From: JBOHPP01 sp050731755
GTDB lineage: Bacteria > Methylomirabilota > Methylomirabilia > Rokubacteriales > CSP1-6
Assembly (NCBI GenBank): GCA_050731755.1
Contig: JBOHPP010000255.1
Location: forward strand, 1 to 17,456
Direction: 5' to 3'
Length of the DNA stretch: 17,456 nt
A program made the position numbers and the translations under genes. Shown here piece after piece: positions 1 through 8,720 of this stretch. Position 1 is the stretch's first letter. The number at the start of each line of letters is the position of its first letter. A model generated the notes under the pieces. That model was not told the origin of the DNA. It saw only the letters and a program-made list of their open reading frames with translations, and searched no databases.

Positions 1-2
1 CC

Positions 3-146
3 GCACTGACATTGCTCGGGTGTGAGAAGGGACCCGCCCAGAAGCTGGGCGAGCGGATCGACAAGGCGACGGATCAGGACAAGGTCATCGGCAAGGGGCC
101 GGTCGAGAAGGCCGGGAAAGATATCGACCAAGCAGTGAAGAAGTAG
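3..146 (+). CDS. C-terminal part of a small lipoprotein (5' end outside window)
   Basis: An open frame enters from the left edge and ends at TAG 144-146, giving 47 residues. It begins ALTLLGCEKG, and LLGC fits a type II signal peptidase lipobox, so the mature protein would be a lipid-anchored peptide of about 41 residues. The mature part is very charged (many Lys, Asp and Glu) with KxGERIDKA and EKAGKDIDQAVKK stretches, which look amphipathic and helical. Small lipoproteins of this style are common in diderm genomes and mostly uncharacterised. The start codon and most of the signal peptide lie upstream of the window. The gene converges on the damaged MFS gene, whose last open frame overlaps it on the other strand. 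The function is unknown. Confidence 0.6.
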   Translation, partial: ALTLLGCEKGPAQKLGERIDKATDQDKVIGKGPVEKAGKDIDQAVKK

Positions 147-1078
147 ACGAGACGACCACCAGAGCCACGATCTCGCAGGCGGCGCACAGGACCAGCGCGG
201 CGGAGTACGATCCCCACCAGTCCCGCGCCCAGCCCAACGCCCCGGGGCCGAAGGCGAACGTGAACTGGTTGATCGCGACGATCAGGCTCACGATCCGGTT
301 GAAGTGCTCCCGGGGGTACTCTGTCTGGACGATGAGCGCGGGGAACGTCACGACGTTTCCGACGCCCAGCCCGAACGCCACCGAGGCTACGTATAGCGTG
401 GGAACCGACGATGACCCCGTCATCAGGGTCACCGCCGCTGCCTGAAGGGCGAAGTTACAGGCCGAGGCGAGCCGTCGATCCACCCGATCGACGAAGAGCC
501 CGGCCATAACCCGAGCCGACGATCGCCGCCAGGGTGGTGAGGCTGACGGCGAGCGCGGCGCCATCGGCTCCGAGCCGGGGGCTCAGGTACGCTACCTGAT
601 GGGTCAGGAATCCCACCTGGGCGAATAGTCCCAGGGCGAACGCCGCCGAGATGGTCCAGAACCGGGGGGATCGGATCAGATCGCGTCGGCGCAAAGTCGC
701 CAACGGTTGCCGGTACTCCAGCGCGCTGCGGGTGGCGAGGTCGGCGCCCGTGATGCCGTCCGGCCCCAGACCGATCTCCGCAGGCTCACGATAGAGGTAG
801 CGAATCGCCAACGGGACCAGGATGAGACCCCACGCCGATCCCCAGCGCGCACGACCTTTCGGAGGCCGAAGCGATCGAATGCGTCGCCGATCAGCACCAC
901 GAGGCTCGCCCCGAGAACGTAGTAGGCGGTGATGGCGAGAGAAATGGAGGAGATCGGCCATCCGTGGCGCTGGTGCAAGACCACGAGGTAGACGCTCACG
1001 CCGTAGAACCCGAGCCCCCACCCGAAGAACGCGACCACGAAGGGCGACGACGACGACCTTCCACCCGAAGAACAGTTT
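85..1078 (-). pseudogene. MFS transporter, broken by several frameshifts and an internal deletion
   Basis: Pieces of one Major Facilitator protein lie in different frames. The start, KLFFGWKVVVVA (about 1042-1078), is in one frame. The next segment, VVAFFGWGLGFYGVSVYLVV to DRFGLRKVV (about 845-1040), is in a second and holds the first two membrane segments plus the DRFG loop. It is followed by LILVPLAIRYLYREPAEIGL and a helix around GLFAQVGFLTHQVAYL (about 517-840), then the C-terminal helices including FGLGVGNVVTFPALIV (about 160-515). Roughly 100 residues expected between the DRFG loop and the LYREPAEIGLGPDG linker, covering about helices 3-5, are mostly absent. A trace of that region (ALGIGVG) survives in yet another frame. 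The last frame runs to position 85, antisense to the lipoprotein gene, so the native stop may be lost. The family would be a secondary carrier for small organic solutes, substrate unknown. No functional carrier can be made as read. Confidence 0.75.
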
Positions 1079-1155
1079 GGGCCCCCTCGCGCTGGTATTG
1101 GAACACCGCCCCCAGGTGGTCGTGAAACACCGGCATAGATCGCCGGGGCGCCCCG

Positions 1156-1184
1156 TTGTCAGCGGGGCCTTTGGCCTCTAGCAT
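1156..1184 (+). promoter_or_regulatory. Candidate sigma70-type promoter for the tamB-bamA-like operon
   Basis: TTGTCA (1156-1161, five of six to the -35 consensus) is followed by a 17-base spacer and TAGCAT (1179-1184, four of six to -10). Transcription would begin about seven bases later, at or next to the GTG start at 1191, which would make the message leaderless. The -35 box sits in the loop and right arm of a small hairpin, GCCCCG (1150-1155) with CGGGGC (1163-1168). It is also next to the 10-base palindrome GGGGCGCCCC (1145-1154), either of which could bind a regulator. Chance matches are easy in a search this small. Confidence 0.3.
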
Positions 1185-1190
1185 GAGGTC

Positions 1191-4100
1191 GTGTTCCGGC
1201 GAACTCGATGGTGGATGTGGGCGCTCGGCGCGGCGTTGCTGCTGCTCGCGGTACTCAGCGCCGGCTCGTGGTACGTCATCCGGACGTACGGCCCCACGCT
1301 CACGCGCGATCGCCTGGAGCGCGCGCTGGCCGACGCCCTCGACCGGCCGGCGCGGGTCGAGCGCGTCAGCCTGCAACCGTGGCTCGGCCGGCTCAGCATC
1401 CGGGGCGTGGAGATCGCCGCCGGCCCGACCTGGCAGGCGGGCACGCTGGCGCGCGTGGGGCGGATCACGATCGGCGTCGGGATCAGCAGCCTCTGGCGGC
1501 GCGAGCTGGTGCTGTCCCGGATGTCCTTCGAGGACGTCGACGTTCGGGCCACGGCGGAGGGAGGCGACGGACCGGTCGCGCTTCCCGCCTGGATTCCCGA
1601 CCGCGTCGACCTCGGCCCCCTCACCGTGCGGATCGGCGAGGTCGCGCTCGAGCGCGCCCGAATCGAGTACCGCGACCCGCGCGCGGGGCACGCGGTGACG
1701 GTGGAAGGCCTCTCGGCGACCGCCGCGCCCGTGGAGGGCGGGCTCGACGCGAGCGCGAGCGCCGTCGAGGTCCGCGCCCGCGGAGCCGACGTCGACGCGA
1801 CCATCACCGGCGTGAGCGCGTCGGGACGGCTCCGCGGCGATCGCCTCGCGCTGGCGCGACTGCGGTTCACCTGGCGCGGCGAGGAGATCAGGGCTTCCGG
1901 GGAAGCCCGCGACCTGGCGACGGCGCCCACGGTGGCGCTCGACGTGCGCGGCAAAGCGTCGCTGGCCGCCGTCGCTGAGCTGGCCCGCGCCGATCTGGCG
2001 GTGACCGGCGTCGCCGCCTTCGAAGGCCGCGTGAAGGGCCCCCTGCGAGAGCCGGAGGCGAGCGGACGCGCGAGCATGCCCGAGATGACGGCGCGCGGCG
2101 TGACGGCGCGCCGGGTCAGCGCCGAGCTCGCGTGGCGCGACCGGAGGCTGACGCTCTCGAACGTCCGGGCCCGCGTCTTCGAGGGTGAGCTGCGTGGCGG
2201 CCTCCTGCTCGTGCCGGCCCGGCCGAGGGAAGGCCGCCTCGACGTGCAGGCCGAGCACATCTCACTGGCGGCGCTCGAGCCTCTTCTCGAGCGCTCGCTC
2301 GGCGCGCGCGGGCACGTGAGCGGAACGGCCGAGCTCCGCGGCGATCTCCGTCACCCACTCGAGGCCGAGGGCCCGTTTCAGGTGAGGTCCGCCGATCTGA
2401 CGCTGCCGACCGAGCTGGCCCGCCTCGGCGCCGGCGCGGTCGAGGCCCAGGGCCGGCTCGCTGCCGGCGGCGCGGAGGTTCTCCGGGCCGAGGGCCGCTG
2501 GCCTGGCCTGCGCGTGACCGACGTCCGCGGAACGGTTCGTCCGGACGGTCCCGTCGGGCTCCGCGCGACCGTGAGTGGCGACACGAGCCGCGTCGCGCGA
2601 GCGTGGGGCGACAACCGCGTGGCCGGCGAGGCCACCGTGGCGGTGGAGCTCGGTGGCCGCTGGGACAATCTCACGGCCAGCGGGCGCGCGCGCTCGCCGC
2701 GGCTCGACGTGGCCGGCGTGTCGCTCACCGCCGTCGACCTTCCATTCCGCCTTTCGGATCGAACGCTGACGTTCAAGACGGCGGCGGCGACGCTCGGGCA
2801 GAGCCGCGTGGAAGGATCGGGCACGCTTGGCTGGACCGGCGAGGGAAGCCTCGAGGCCTCCGCCCTCCGCAAGCGGCTCGCGGTCCACGTCGACGTGGCA
2901 GCACGCTCAGCCCGCCTCGAAGATTTCGCCGCCTGGGTGCCGCCCGATTGGCCGGCTACCGGCGGCTTCGATCTCACGGCACGCGTGGAAGGCACGCTCG
3001 CGGCCTGGCGCGCGAACGGCATAGTCACCGGCCGCGACCTCACGCTCCGCGGCGAGCCGATCGAGCGCGTGAGCGCGCGCTTCAACGTGAACGGGGCCGG
3101 CGTCGTGGTCCCGGAGGTCAGCGGCAGCGTGCGCGGCATCCCGGTGGAGGCACGCGGCGCCTGGCGATGGGACGGCGAGGGTCGAGTCCGGGCCGACATC
3201 GGGCCCGCACCGCTGGCGCGTGTGCCCGGAATCCCTGACGCGATGTCGTTGGACGGCACTGCGCGGGCGAGCGCCGATCTGATTCGGCGCGCCGGAGCCT
3301 GGTCCGGCACGGCGACGGCACGCGGGGCCGAGATCACCATCGCCGGCCTCGCGCTCCACCGGGGCGAGGCCGAGATGGCGCTGGCCAACGACGCCCTGAC
3401 CGCGACGTTCGCATTTCCCGACGCCAGGATTTCGGGGCGCGCGAGCGGGCGCCTGGCCGCCGGGCAGGAGCTGGCGGTCCGCGTGGCGTTCAACGACCTC
3501 GACCTCGCCCCGGTGGCCCGCCGCATTCCCGGCATCGCTGAGACCGCGCCGCTGGGCGGCCAGGCTTCGGGGACGGCGGAGCTGAGCGTGCCCTACTCGC
3601 GTCCTGCCGCAGCCCGGGGAACGCTGACGGTCGACCCGCTCCGGCTCGTCGTGGCCGGTGAGGAGTGGCGAAACCGTGGCCCGGTGCTGATCCGGCGGGA
3701 AGCCGAGGTCACGCGGCTCGAGCGCATCGAGCTGACGAGCCCGCTCGGCGCGCTGACGACCACGGGCAGCATCGGCGACGGCGGACGGCTCGAGGTGTCC
3801 ACCCGAGGCCGGTTTCCGCTCGCCGCGCTGGCGGCCTTCCGGTCCGAGATCCAGGAGGCGACCGGCACGCTCGACGTCGATGCGAACGTGAACGGGACGG
3901 TGACCACCCCCATCGTCACCGGCGACGGAAGCCTGCAGGCCACGCGCGTGGTGTTCGCGGGCTTTCCGGAACCGCTCACCGACGTCCGCGCGCGGTTCAC
4001 GGCGACACGCGACCGCGTGCGCATCGCCGACGCCACCGGCACGCTGGCGGGCGGCGAGCTTCGGGCCAGCGGGACGGTGGGACTCACGCCGCCGGCCCGC

Positions 4101-5342
4101 CTCGATCTCAGGATCGCCGGGCGGCTGCCGCTGGCCGCCCTCGCCGCGTTGCGCCCCGAGATCCGCGAGGCGGCGGGCTTCGCCGACGTCAACGTGACGG
4201 TGGCCGGGACCGTGGCCGATCCGCAAGCCGCCGGCGAGGGCACCATCCGCGATGCGCGGCTGGCGCTGCGCGATTACCCGGAAGCGCTCCGCGACGTCCA
4301 GGCGCGCTTCACCGTCTCGCCGGCGGGCGTGCGGCTGGCCCGCGCCTCCGCCTCGTTCGCCGGAGGCCAGCTCGCCGTCACCGGCGACCTCGCCCTGAAG
4401 GGGCGGCAAGTCGGCGCGTACCGCTTCGACATCGAGGCGCGCCGGGTCGGGCTCGCGCCGGTGGAGGGCCTACAGACGACGTGGGACGCGACGCTGGAGC
4501 TTGTCGGCTTCGAGGACCGGTCGCAGCTGCGCGGGGAGGCGCGACTGCTCCGGGGCACCTACGTCAGCGAGCTGCCCCTCCTCCGCCTGCTGCTCGAGCC
4601 GCGCCGCGCGGGCAGTGCCGGGGTGACAGGTCCCGGGCTACCGCTCGACGTGCGAGTGCGCCTCGACGACAACCTCGCGGTCCGCACGACTCTCGCTCGG
4701 TTCCGGGCCGGCGGCGCCCTCACGCTGCAGGGCACGACGGCCGAGCCGATCCTGTTCGGCACGCTGGAGACCACCGACGGGCAGCTCATCTTCCGCAAGC
4801 AGCGCTTCACCATCACGGCCGCCGCCGCCCACTTCACCGACCCACGCCGCGTCGATCCAATCCTGGACGTCCAGGCCCGGGCCCGCATCCAGATCTACGA
4901 CGTCACCATGACCGTCAGCGGGCGCAGCGACGATCTGCAGATCCGCCTGGCCTCCAACCCGCCGCTCCCCGAAGAGGACATCCTGAGCCTCATCGCCTTC
5001 GGATCGACGCGCGAGCAGCTCACCAAGGGCGGGGCCGAGGGCGTGGCCGGCGAGGTCGCCGCTCTCATCGTCCAGGACCTCTTCGGCGTCAGGACCGGCG
5101 ACGGCATGGGCCCCGTCGACATCTTCGAAATGCAGACTACGGAGGCCGAGGGCCGCCGGGTGCGGGTTGGCAAGCGGATCACCTCGCGGGCGACGGTCCT
5201 GTACTCGCAAGGTATCGAGAACACCGACGAGCGCCGTCTTCGCCTGGAGTACGAGGTCGTCGGGCCGCTCGTGGTGGCGGGCGAGCAGAACTTCCGGGGC
5301 GGCTACGGCGCCGACGTCCTCCTGCGTCTGCGCTTTCGATGA
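1191..5342 (+). CDS. tamB: TamB-like translocation/assembly module protein (AsmA-like, DUF490)
   Basis: This 1383-residue protein has one N-terminal membrane anchor (about residues 9-30, after Arg-rich FRRTR) and then a very long, beta-rich, helix-poor periplasmic body. TamB proteins are inner-membrane-anchored bridges of the AsmA-like group. They work with an Omp85 partner in outer-membrane protein insertion and, by current views, phospholipid transport. The last 300 or so residues match the conserved TamB domain: VDPILDVQARARI, ITMTVSG-like VTMTVSGRSDDL, LPEEDILSLIAFGS, and the closing VGKRITSRATVLYSQGI and LRLEYEV. Length is close to that of E. coli TamB (about 1260). The middle holds repeated modules (see the repeat entry). 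GTG at 1191 is the only useful start: an in-frame TAG lies at 1179 and the basic N-terminus plus anchor begin right after it. No good Shine-Dalgarno is present. The stop overlaps the next gene's ATG (ATGA), arguing for coupling with its Omp85 partner. Confidence 0.93.
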   Translation: MFRRTRWWMWALGAALLLLAVLSAGSWYVIRTYGPTLTRDRLERALADALDRPARVERVSLQPWLGRLSIRGVEIAAGPTWQAGTLARVGRITIGVGISSLWRRELVLSRMSFEDVDVRATAEGGDGPVALPAWIPDRVDLGPLTVRIGEVALERARIEYRDPRAGHAVTVEGLSATAAPVEGGLDASASAVEVRARGADVDATITGVSASGRLRGDRLALARLRFTWRGEEIRASGEARDLATAPTVALDVRGKASLAAVAELARADLAVTGVAAFEGRVKGPLREPEASGRASMPEMTARGVTARRVSAELAWRDRRLTLSNVRARVFEGELRGGLLLVPARPREGRLDVQAEHISLAALEPLLERSLGARGHVSGTAELRGDLRHPLEAEGPFQVRSADLTLPTELARLGAGAVEAQGRLAAGGAEVLRAEGRWPGLRVTDVRGTVRPDGPVGLRATVSGDTSRVARAWGDNRVAGEATVAVELGGRWDNLTASGRARSPRLDVAGVSLTAVDLPFRLSDRTLTFKTAAATLGQSRVEGSGTLGWTGEGSLEASALRKRLAVHVDVAARSARLEDFAAWVPPDWPATGGFDLTARVEGTLAAWRANGIVTGRDLTLRGEPIERVSARFNVNGAGVVVPEVSGSVRGIPVEARGAWRWDGEGRVRADIGPAPLARVPGIPDAMSLDGTARASADLIRRAGAWSGTATARGAEITIAGLALHRGEAEMALANDALTATFAFPDARISGRASGRLAAGQELAVRVAFNDLDLAPVARRIPGIAETAPLGGQASGTAELSVPYSRPAAARGTLTVDPLRLVVAGEEWRNRGPVLIRREAEVTRLERIELTSPLGALTTTGSIGDGGRLEVSTRGRFPLAALAAFRSEIQEATGTLDVDANVNGTVTTPIVTGDGSLQATRVVFAGFPEPLTDVRARFTATRDRVRIADATGTLAGGELRASGTVGLTPPARLDLRIAGRLPLAALAALRPEIREAAGFADVNVTVAGTVADPQAAGEGTIRDARLALRDYPEALRDVQARFTVSPAGVRLARASASFAGGQLAVTGDLALKGRQVGAYRFDIEARRVGLAPVEGLQTTWDATLELVGFEDRSQLRGEARLLRGTYVSELPLLRLLLEPRRAGSAGVTGPGLPLDVRVRLDDNLAVRTTLARFRAGGALTLQGTTAEPILFGTLETTDGQLIFRKQRFTITAAAAHFTDPRRVDPILDVQARARIQIYDVTMTVSGRSDDLQIRLASNPPLPEEDILSLIAFGSTREQLTKGGAEGVAGEVAALIVQDLFGVRTGDGMGPVDIFEMQTTEAEGRRVRVGKRITSRATVLYSQGIENTDERRLRLEYEVVGPLVVAGEQNFRGGYGADVLLRLRFR
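3219..4433 (+). repeat. Tandem ~100-residue modules inside TamB
   Basis: Four related segments start near residues 677 (RVPGIPDA), 777 (RRIPGIAETAPL), 874 (RFPLAALAAFRSEI) and 978 (RLPLAALAALRPEI), so the period is 97-104 residues. The last two are the closest: each continues as E-A-x-G-x-x-DV, a GTV-TPI/ADP step, a GDG/GEG strand, a Y/FPE-L-DV-ARFT strand and an A-GG-L-x-GT turn. This is the expected build of TamB/AsmA beta-taco grooves grown by internal duplication. The divergence between copies means it is not a recent DNA duplication. Confidence 0.6.
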
Positions 5343-8068
5343 TCGGGCGCGCCCTGGTGGGCGCCGGCGCGTGGCTCGCCGCTCTCGCCGGGGCGGCCAC
5401 GGCCGCGCAGCCCGCGCCTCCCCTGGTCACCGACGTGGAGATCGTGTCGGCCCACCGGCTGCCTGACGCCCGGCTGCAGGCCGTCATCGGGCCGCTGACC
5501 GGGCAACCGCGCTACCGCGGCCTGGTGCGCGACAGCCTCGAGCGACTCTGGGCTCTCGGCCTCTTCGAGAGCGTACGGGTGGAGGAGGTGATCGAGCCCG
5601 GCGGCGTCCGCCTGCGGTACCTGGTGAGCCGGCGCCCCAACATCCGCGCCCTCGAGTTTCGCGGCGACCTCGGCCTCGACGTGGCCGAGCTGACGGCGGT
5701 GGCCGGCCTGGCCCGGGGCGACGTCGCCACGCCGGAACGGCTGGAGCGGGCCCACCGCCAAGTCCTGACGCTGTACGAGCGCGAGGGCTTCATCGGCGCC
5801 CAGGTGCGGATCGAGGTTGCCTCCGACCCGCCGACCAACGGGCGCGACGTGACGTTCGTCGTCGACGCGGGCCGGCGCGCTCGTATCGGCCGCATCCGCG
5901 TACGCGGTGCCGACCGCCTCGGCGCCGACTTCGTGCGAAAAACATTCGGCCTCGACGAGAGTGACCGCTACCGCCAGGCGGCGGTGCGCGACGGGGTGGA
6001 GGCCGTCGAGCGCGCGTATCGCGAGCGCGGCTTCTACGAGGGCGCCGTGCGCGTGGACCAAACCCGGGTCGAGCCCGAGCGCGACCGCCTCGACCTCGAG
6101 CTGACCGTGGAGGAGGGCACGCACACGCGGGTCCACTTCACGGGCATCGATGCCGTGGGCGAGCGCACGCTGCGCGAGCGGCTCACCTTCGCCGACGCGC
6201 GCATCGTCGACGAGACGGAGGTGCAGGCCAGCGCGCGCCAGCTGGAGAGCCTGTACAACGAGCGCGGCCATGCCTTCGCGCGGGTCACGGGCTCGCTCAC
6301 CGCCGAGGATCGCGATCGGGTGGTGCGCTTCGTCGTCGAAGAAGGGCCGCGGGTGCAGGTGGAGGCGGTGGAGTTCCCCGGCAACCCGGTGGCCGCGGAA
6401 CGGTTGAGCGAGCGTATCGAGACGCGGCCGGCCGGGACCTTTCGCCGCGGATGGCTGAGCCGGGAGGTCGTGGCCCGTGATGCCCGGACGGTGGCGGCGG
6501 TCCTCCGCGCCGAGGGCTATCCGGAGGCCCGGGTGGAAGCCCCCGAGATCGACTTCAGCGACGACCGGCGTCGCGCGCGCGTCCGCTTCCCCATCGTGGC
6601 CGGGCCGCGGGTCACCGTCGGCAGTGTCAGCGTGAAGGGCTCCCACGTGTTCCCCGAGCAAACCCTGCTCGAGGCCTTGCCGCTCCGGCCGGGCGACCCC
6701 TGGAGCCAGGCTCAGGCCGACGACGGCCGGCGTGTGCTGGAGCGCCGCTACGCTCGCCGTGGCTTTCACGGCACCGAGGTGACGGTCACCTCCCGGCCGC
6801 GCGACGGCGTGACCGACGTCACCTATGAGATCGTCGAGGGCCCGCAGACCCGCATCGGCCGCATCCTGATCGGCGGCCTCGTCCAGACGCGTGCGGCCGT
6901 CGTGCGGCGCCAGCTCACCTTCGAGGCCGGCGATCCCCTGAATACCGACGACCTCCTGGAGGTGCAGCGTAAACTCGCCGCGCTCGGGTTGTTCGACCGT
7001 GTCGACGTCTCGCCGCTGCGCCCGCCGCCGGGCCCGTTCGCCGACGTCACCATCACGGTGCGAGAACGGAAGCCCTGGCATGTCGACTTCGGCGCCGGCT
7101 ACAGCACCTACGAGGGGGTCCGGGGCTCGCTGGAGCTCGGGCACGACAACCTCTTCGGCACGGCCCGCTCCCTGGCCCTGCGCGGCCGTCTCAGCGAGCG
7201 CGGCGACCGCGAGGATCTCATCTACGTGGAGCCGTGGGTGTTCGACACGCCCTGGCGCGGCGACGTCAACCTCTTCCGGGAGCGCCGCGACGAGATCGGC
7301 TTCGCGTTCGAGCGCTACGGGCTGGCCCTCGGGATCCTCCGCGATCTCTGGCCCGACATTCCCGTCCGCGGTCTGCGCGCCGGCCTGCGCTACGAACTCA
7401 CCCACATCGACCGCTTCGATATCGAGCCCACGCTGGCGGCGGCGGACGTGCAGCCGGGGGCCGAGCGCATCTCGACGATCACGCCCGACCTCACGCTGGA
7501 CCGGCGCGACAATCCCTTCGACCCCCGCCACGGCAGCTTCCACCTCGTCGCGGTCCGCACTGGCGGTATCTTCCTCGGCGGCGACCGTGACTTCGTGAAG
7601 TCGCGCTTCGAGACCCATTGGTTTTGGGACTGGATTCCTGGCACGGTGCTGGCCGTCTCCGGGCGCCTGGGGCTCGGCACCCCCCTGTTCGACGACGACA
7701 GCCTGCCCATCGAGGAGCGCTTCTTCACCGGAGGCGCCACCACCGTCCGCGGGTACCGTGAGCGGCGGATCGGGCCGCTCGACGCCGCCGGCAACCCCAC
7801 CGGAGGGAACGCCGCTGCCGTCTTCAACGTCGAGTGGCGGTTTCCGATCTGGCGATGGCTCGGCGGCGCCGTATTCTTCGACACCGGCATGGTGGTGCCC
7901 GAGGTGGAGGATCTCGCGGTTGATCAGCTGAAGTCCGGCTTGGGCGTGGGGCTCCGCGTCAGCACGCCGGTCGGTCCGGTCCGGCTCGACGCGGGCTACC
8001 CGCTCGACGACATCCCGCGACAGGGCGAGTACCTGCGCTTCTACGTGACCGTGGGGTACCCGTTCTGA
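5339..8068 (+). CDS. Omp85-family outer-membrane assembly protein (TamA/BamA-like) with about seven POTRA domains
   Basis: This is a 909-residue protein. A signal peptide (about 1-23, ending AATAA) precedes a periplasmic string of POTRA domains and a C-terminal beta-barrel. I count seven POTRA units at about 30-100, 101-180, 182-263, 264-338, 339-424, 425-503 and 504-577. Each has the beta-alpha-alpha-beta-beta pattern with a Y-x-x-x-GF-type turn (for example LYEREGF, YRERGF, YARRGF). The barrel (about 580-909) carries the loop-6 VRGY motif (803-806) and ends YPF, the C-terminal aromatic typical of outer-membrane barrels. Omp85 proteins insert beta-barrel proteins into the outer membrane. E. 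coli TamA has three POTRAs in 577 residues and BamA five in about 810, so this protein is longer than both. Its place directly behind tamB suggests the TamA role; it could instead be the genome's BamA. The ATG overlaps the tamB stop and its own stop overlaps the next ATG by one base. Confidence 0.92.
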   Translation: MIGRALVGAGAWLAALAGAATAAQPAPPLVTDVEIVSAHRLPDARLQAVIGPLTGQPRYRGLVRDSLERLWALGLFESVRVEEVIEPGGVRLRYLVSRRPNIRALEFRGDLGLDVAELTAVAGLARGDVATPERLERAHRQVLTLYEREGFIGAQVRIEVASDPPTNGRDVTFVVDAGRRARIGRIRVRGADRLGADFVRKTFGLDESDRYRQAAVRDGVEAVERAYRERGFYEGAVRVDQTRVEPERDRLDLELTVEEGTHTRVHFTGIDAVGERTLRERLTFADARIVDETEVQASARQLESLYNERGHAFARVTGSLTAEDRDRVVRFVVEEGPRVQVEAVEFPGNPVAAERLSERIETRPAGTFRRGWLSREVVARDARTVAAVLRAEGYPEARVEAPEIDFSDDRRRARVRFPIVAGPRVTVGSVSVKGSHVFPEQTLLEALPLRPGDPWSQAQADDGRRVLERRYARRGFHGTEVTVTSRPRDGVTDVTYEIVEGPQTRIGRILIGGLVQTRAAVVRRQLTFEAGDPLNTDDLLEVQRKLAALGLFDRVDVSPLRPPPGPFADVTITVRERKPWHVDFGAGYSTYEGVRGSLELGHDNLFGTARSLALRGRLSERGDREDLIYVEPWVFDTPWRGDVNLFRERRDEIGFAFERYGLALGILRDLWPDIPVRGLRAGLRYELTHIDRFDIEPTLAAADVQPGAERISTITPDLTLDRRDNPFDPRHGSFHLVAVRTGGIFLGGDRDFVKSRFETHWFWDWIPGTVLAVSGRLGLGTPLFDDDSLPIEERFFTGGATTVRGYRERRIGPLDAAGNPTGGNAAAVFNVEWRFPIWRWLGGAVFFDTGMVVPEVEDLAVDQLKSGLGVGLRVSTPVGPVRLDAGYPLDDIPRQGEYLRFYVTVGYPF

Positions 8069-8691
8069 TGCGCCGTCTCTCGCTCGCCGCCCTGCTCCTT
8101 CTGGCCCTCGGCCCCGCCGCGACGCGCAGCGCCGACCTCGTCGACGCCGTGCTCGGCGAGGCCGACGGGCGCATCGTCACCGCCGGCGACGTCGCGCTGG
8201 CCCGCGCGCTCGGTCTCTTCGGTCTCTCGCCGAGCGAGGCGGCCATCACCACGGGCGAGGTCGACCGGATGCTCAACGCGTGGCTCGTGATCGCCGAGGC
8301 CCTGCGCCTGGGCATCGCCCCCACCCCGGCCGACGTGGAGGCCGCGTGGCGGGCGGCGGCTGAGCGCGCCGGCGGAGCCGCCGAGCTCGAAGCCTGGCTT
8401 GCCCGCGTCGCCCTCGAGCCGGCGCGCGCGCGGGCACTGGTGGCTGACCATCAGCGCTGGCGGCGCTTCATCGAGCTACGGTTTCGCGACTTTGCGTTCG
8501 TCACGCCGGATGAGGTGGCGGGCGCGCTGGGTCCGGGACCCCACACGCCTGAAGCAGAGGCCGCGGCGCGGGCGCGCCTGCGCGAGGCCGAGGCGGAGCG
8601 ACGGTTGGCGGCGTGGCTGGCCGGACGCGCCGAGCGTGCCAAGCGTGTCGCCGGCGCCGACGGCCTGCCGATTCCGTTTTCGATGCCGTAG
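8068..8691 (+). CDS. SurA N-domain-like periplasmic chaperone (no PPIase domain)
   Basis: This 207-residue protein has a signal peptide (about 1-22, RRLSLAALLLLALG to TRSA). The mature part starts LVDAVLGEADGRIVTAGDVA, matching the SurA/PpiD opening in which a new-protein strand (VNGxxIT-DV) leads into the helical chaperone domain. LNAWLVIAEALRLGI and the later RRFIELRFRDFAFVTPDEV fit the helices and the VTDEEV segment of that domain. No parvulin domain follows and the protein ends in an Ala/Arg/Glu-rich helix. The family binds unfolded outer-membrane proteins in the periplasm. Its start overlaps the Omp85 stop by one base, so it is almost surely co-translated and serves the same assembly line. 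The last residues, GLPIPFSMP, nearly repeat in the next gene. The match is by pattern only and similarity is modest. Confidence 0.65.
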   Translation: MRRLSLAALLLLALGPAATRSADLVDAVLGEADGRIVTAGDVALARALGLFGLSPSEAAITTGEVDRMLNAWLVIAEALRLGIAPTPADVEAAWRAAAERAGGAAELEAWLARVALEPARARALVADHQRWRRFIELRFRDFAFVTPDEVAGALGPGPHTPEAEAAARARLREAEAERRLAAWLAGRAERAKRVAGADGLPIPFSMP

Positions 8692-8720
8692 CACGTCGTC
8701 AACCACGTTAAGCTGACGTC

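Noticed and set aside
3665..5338. In-frame extension upstream of the Omp85 gene
   Set aside because: It is an out-of-frame reading of tamB. The signal peptide and the ATGA overlap fix the start at 5339.
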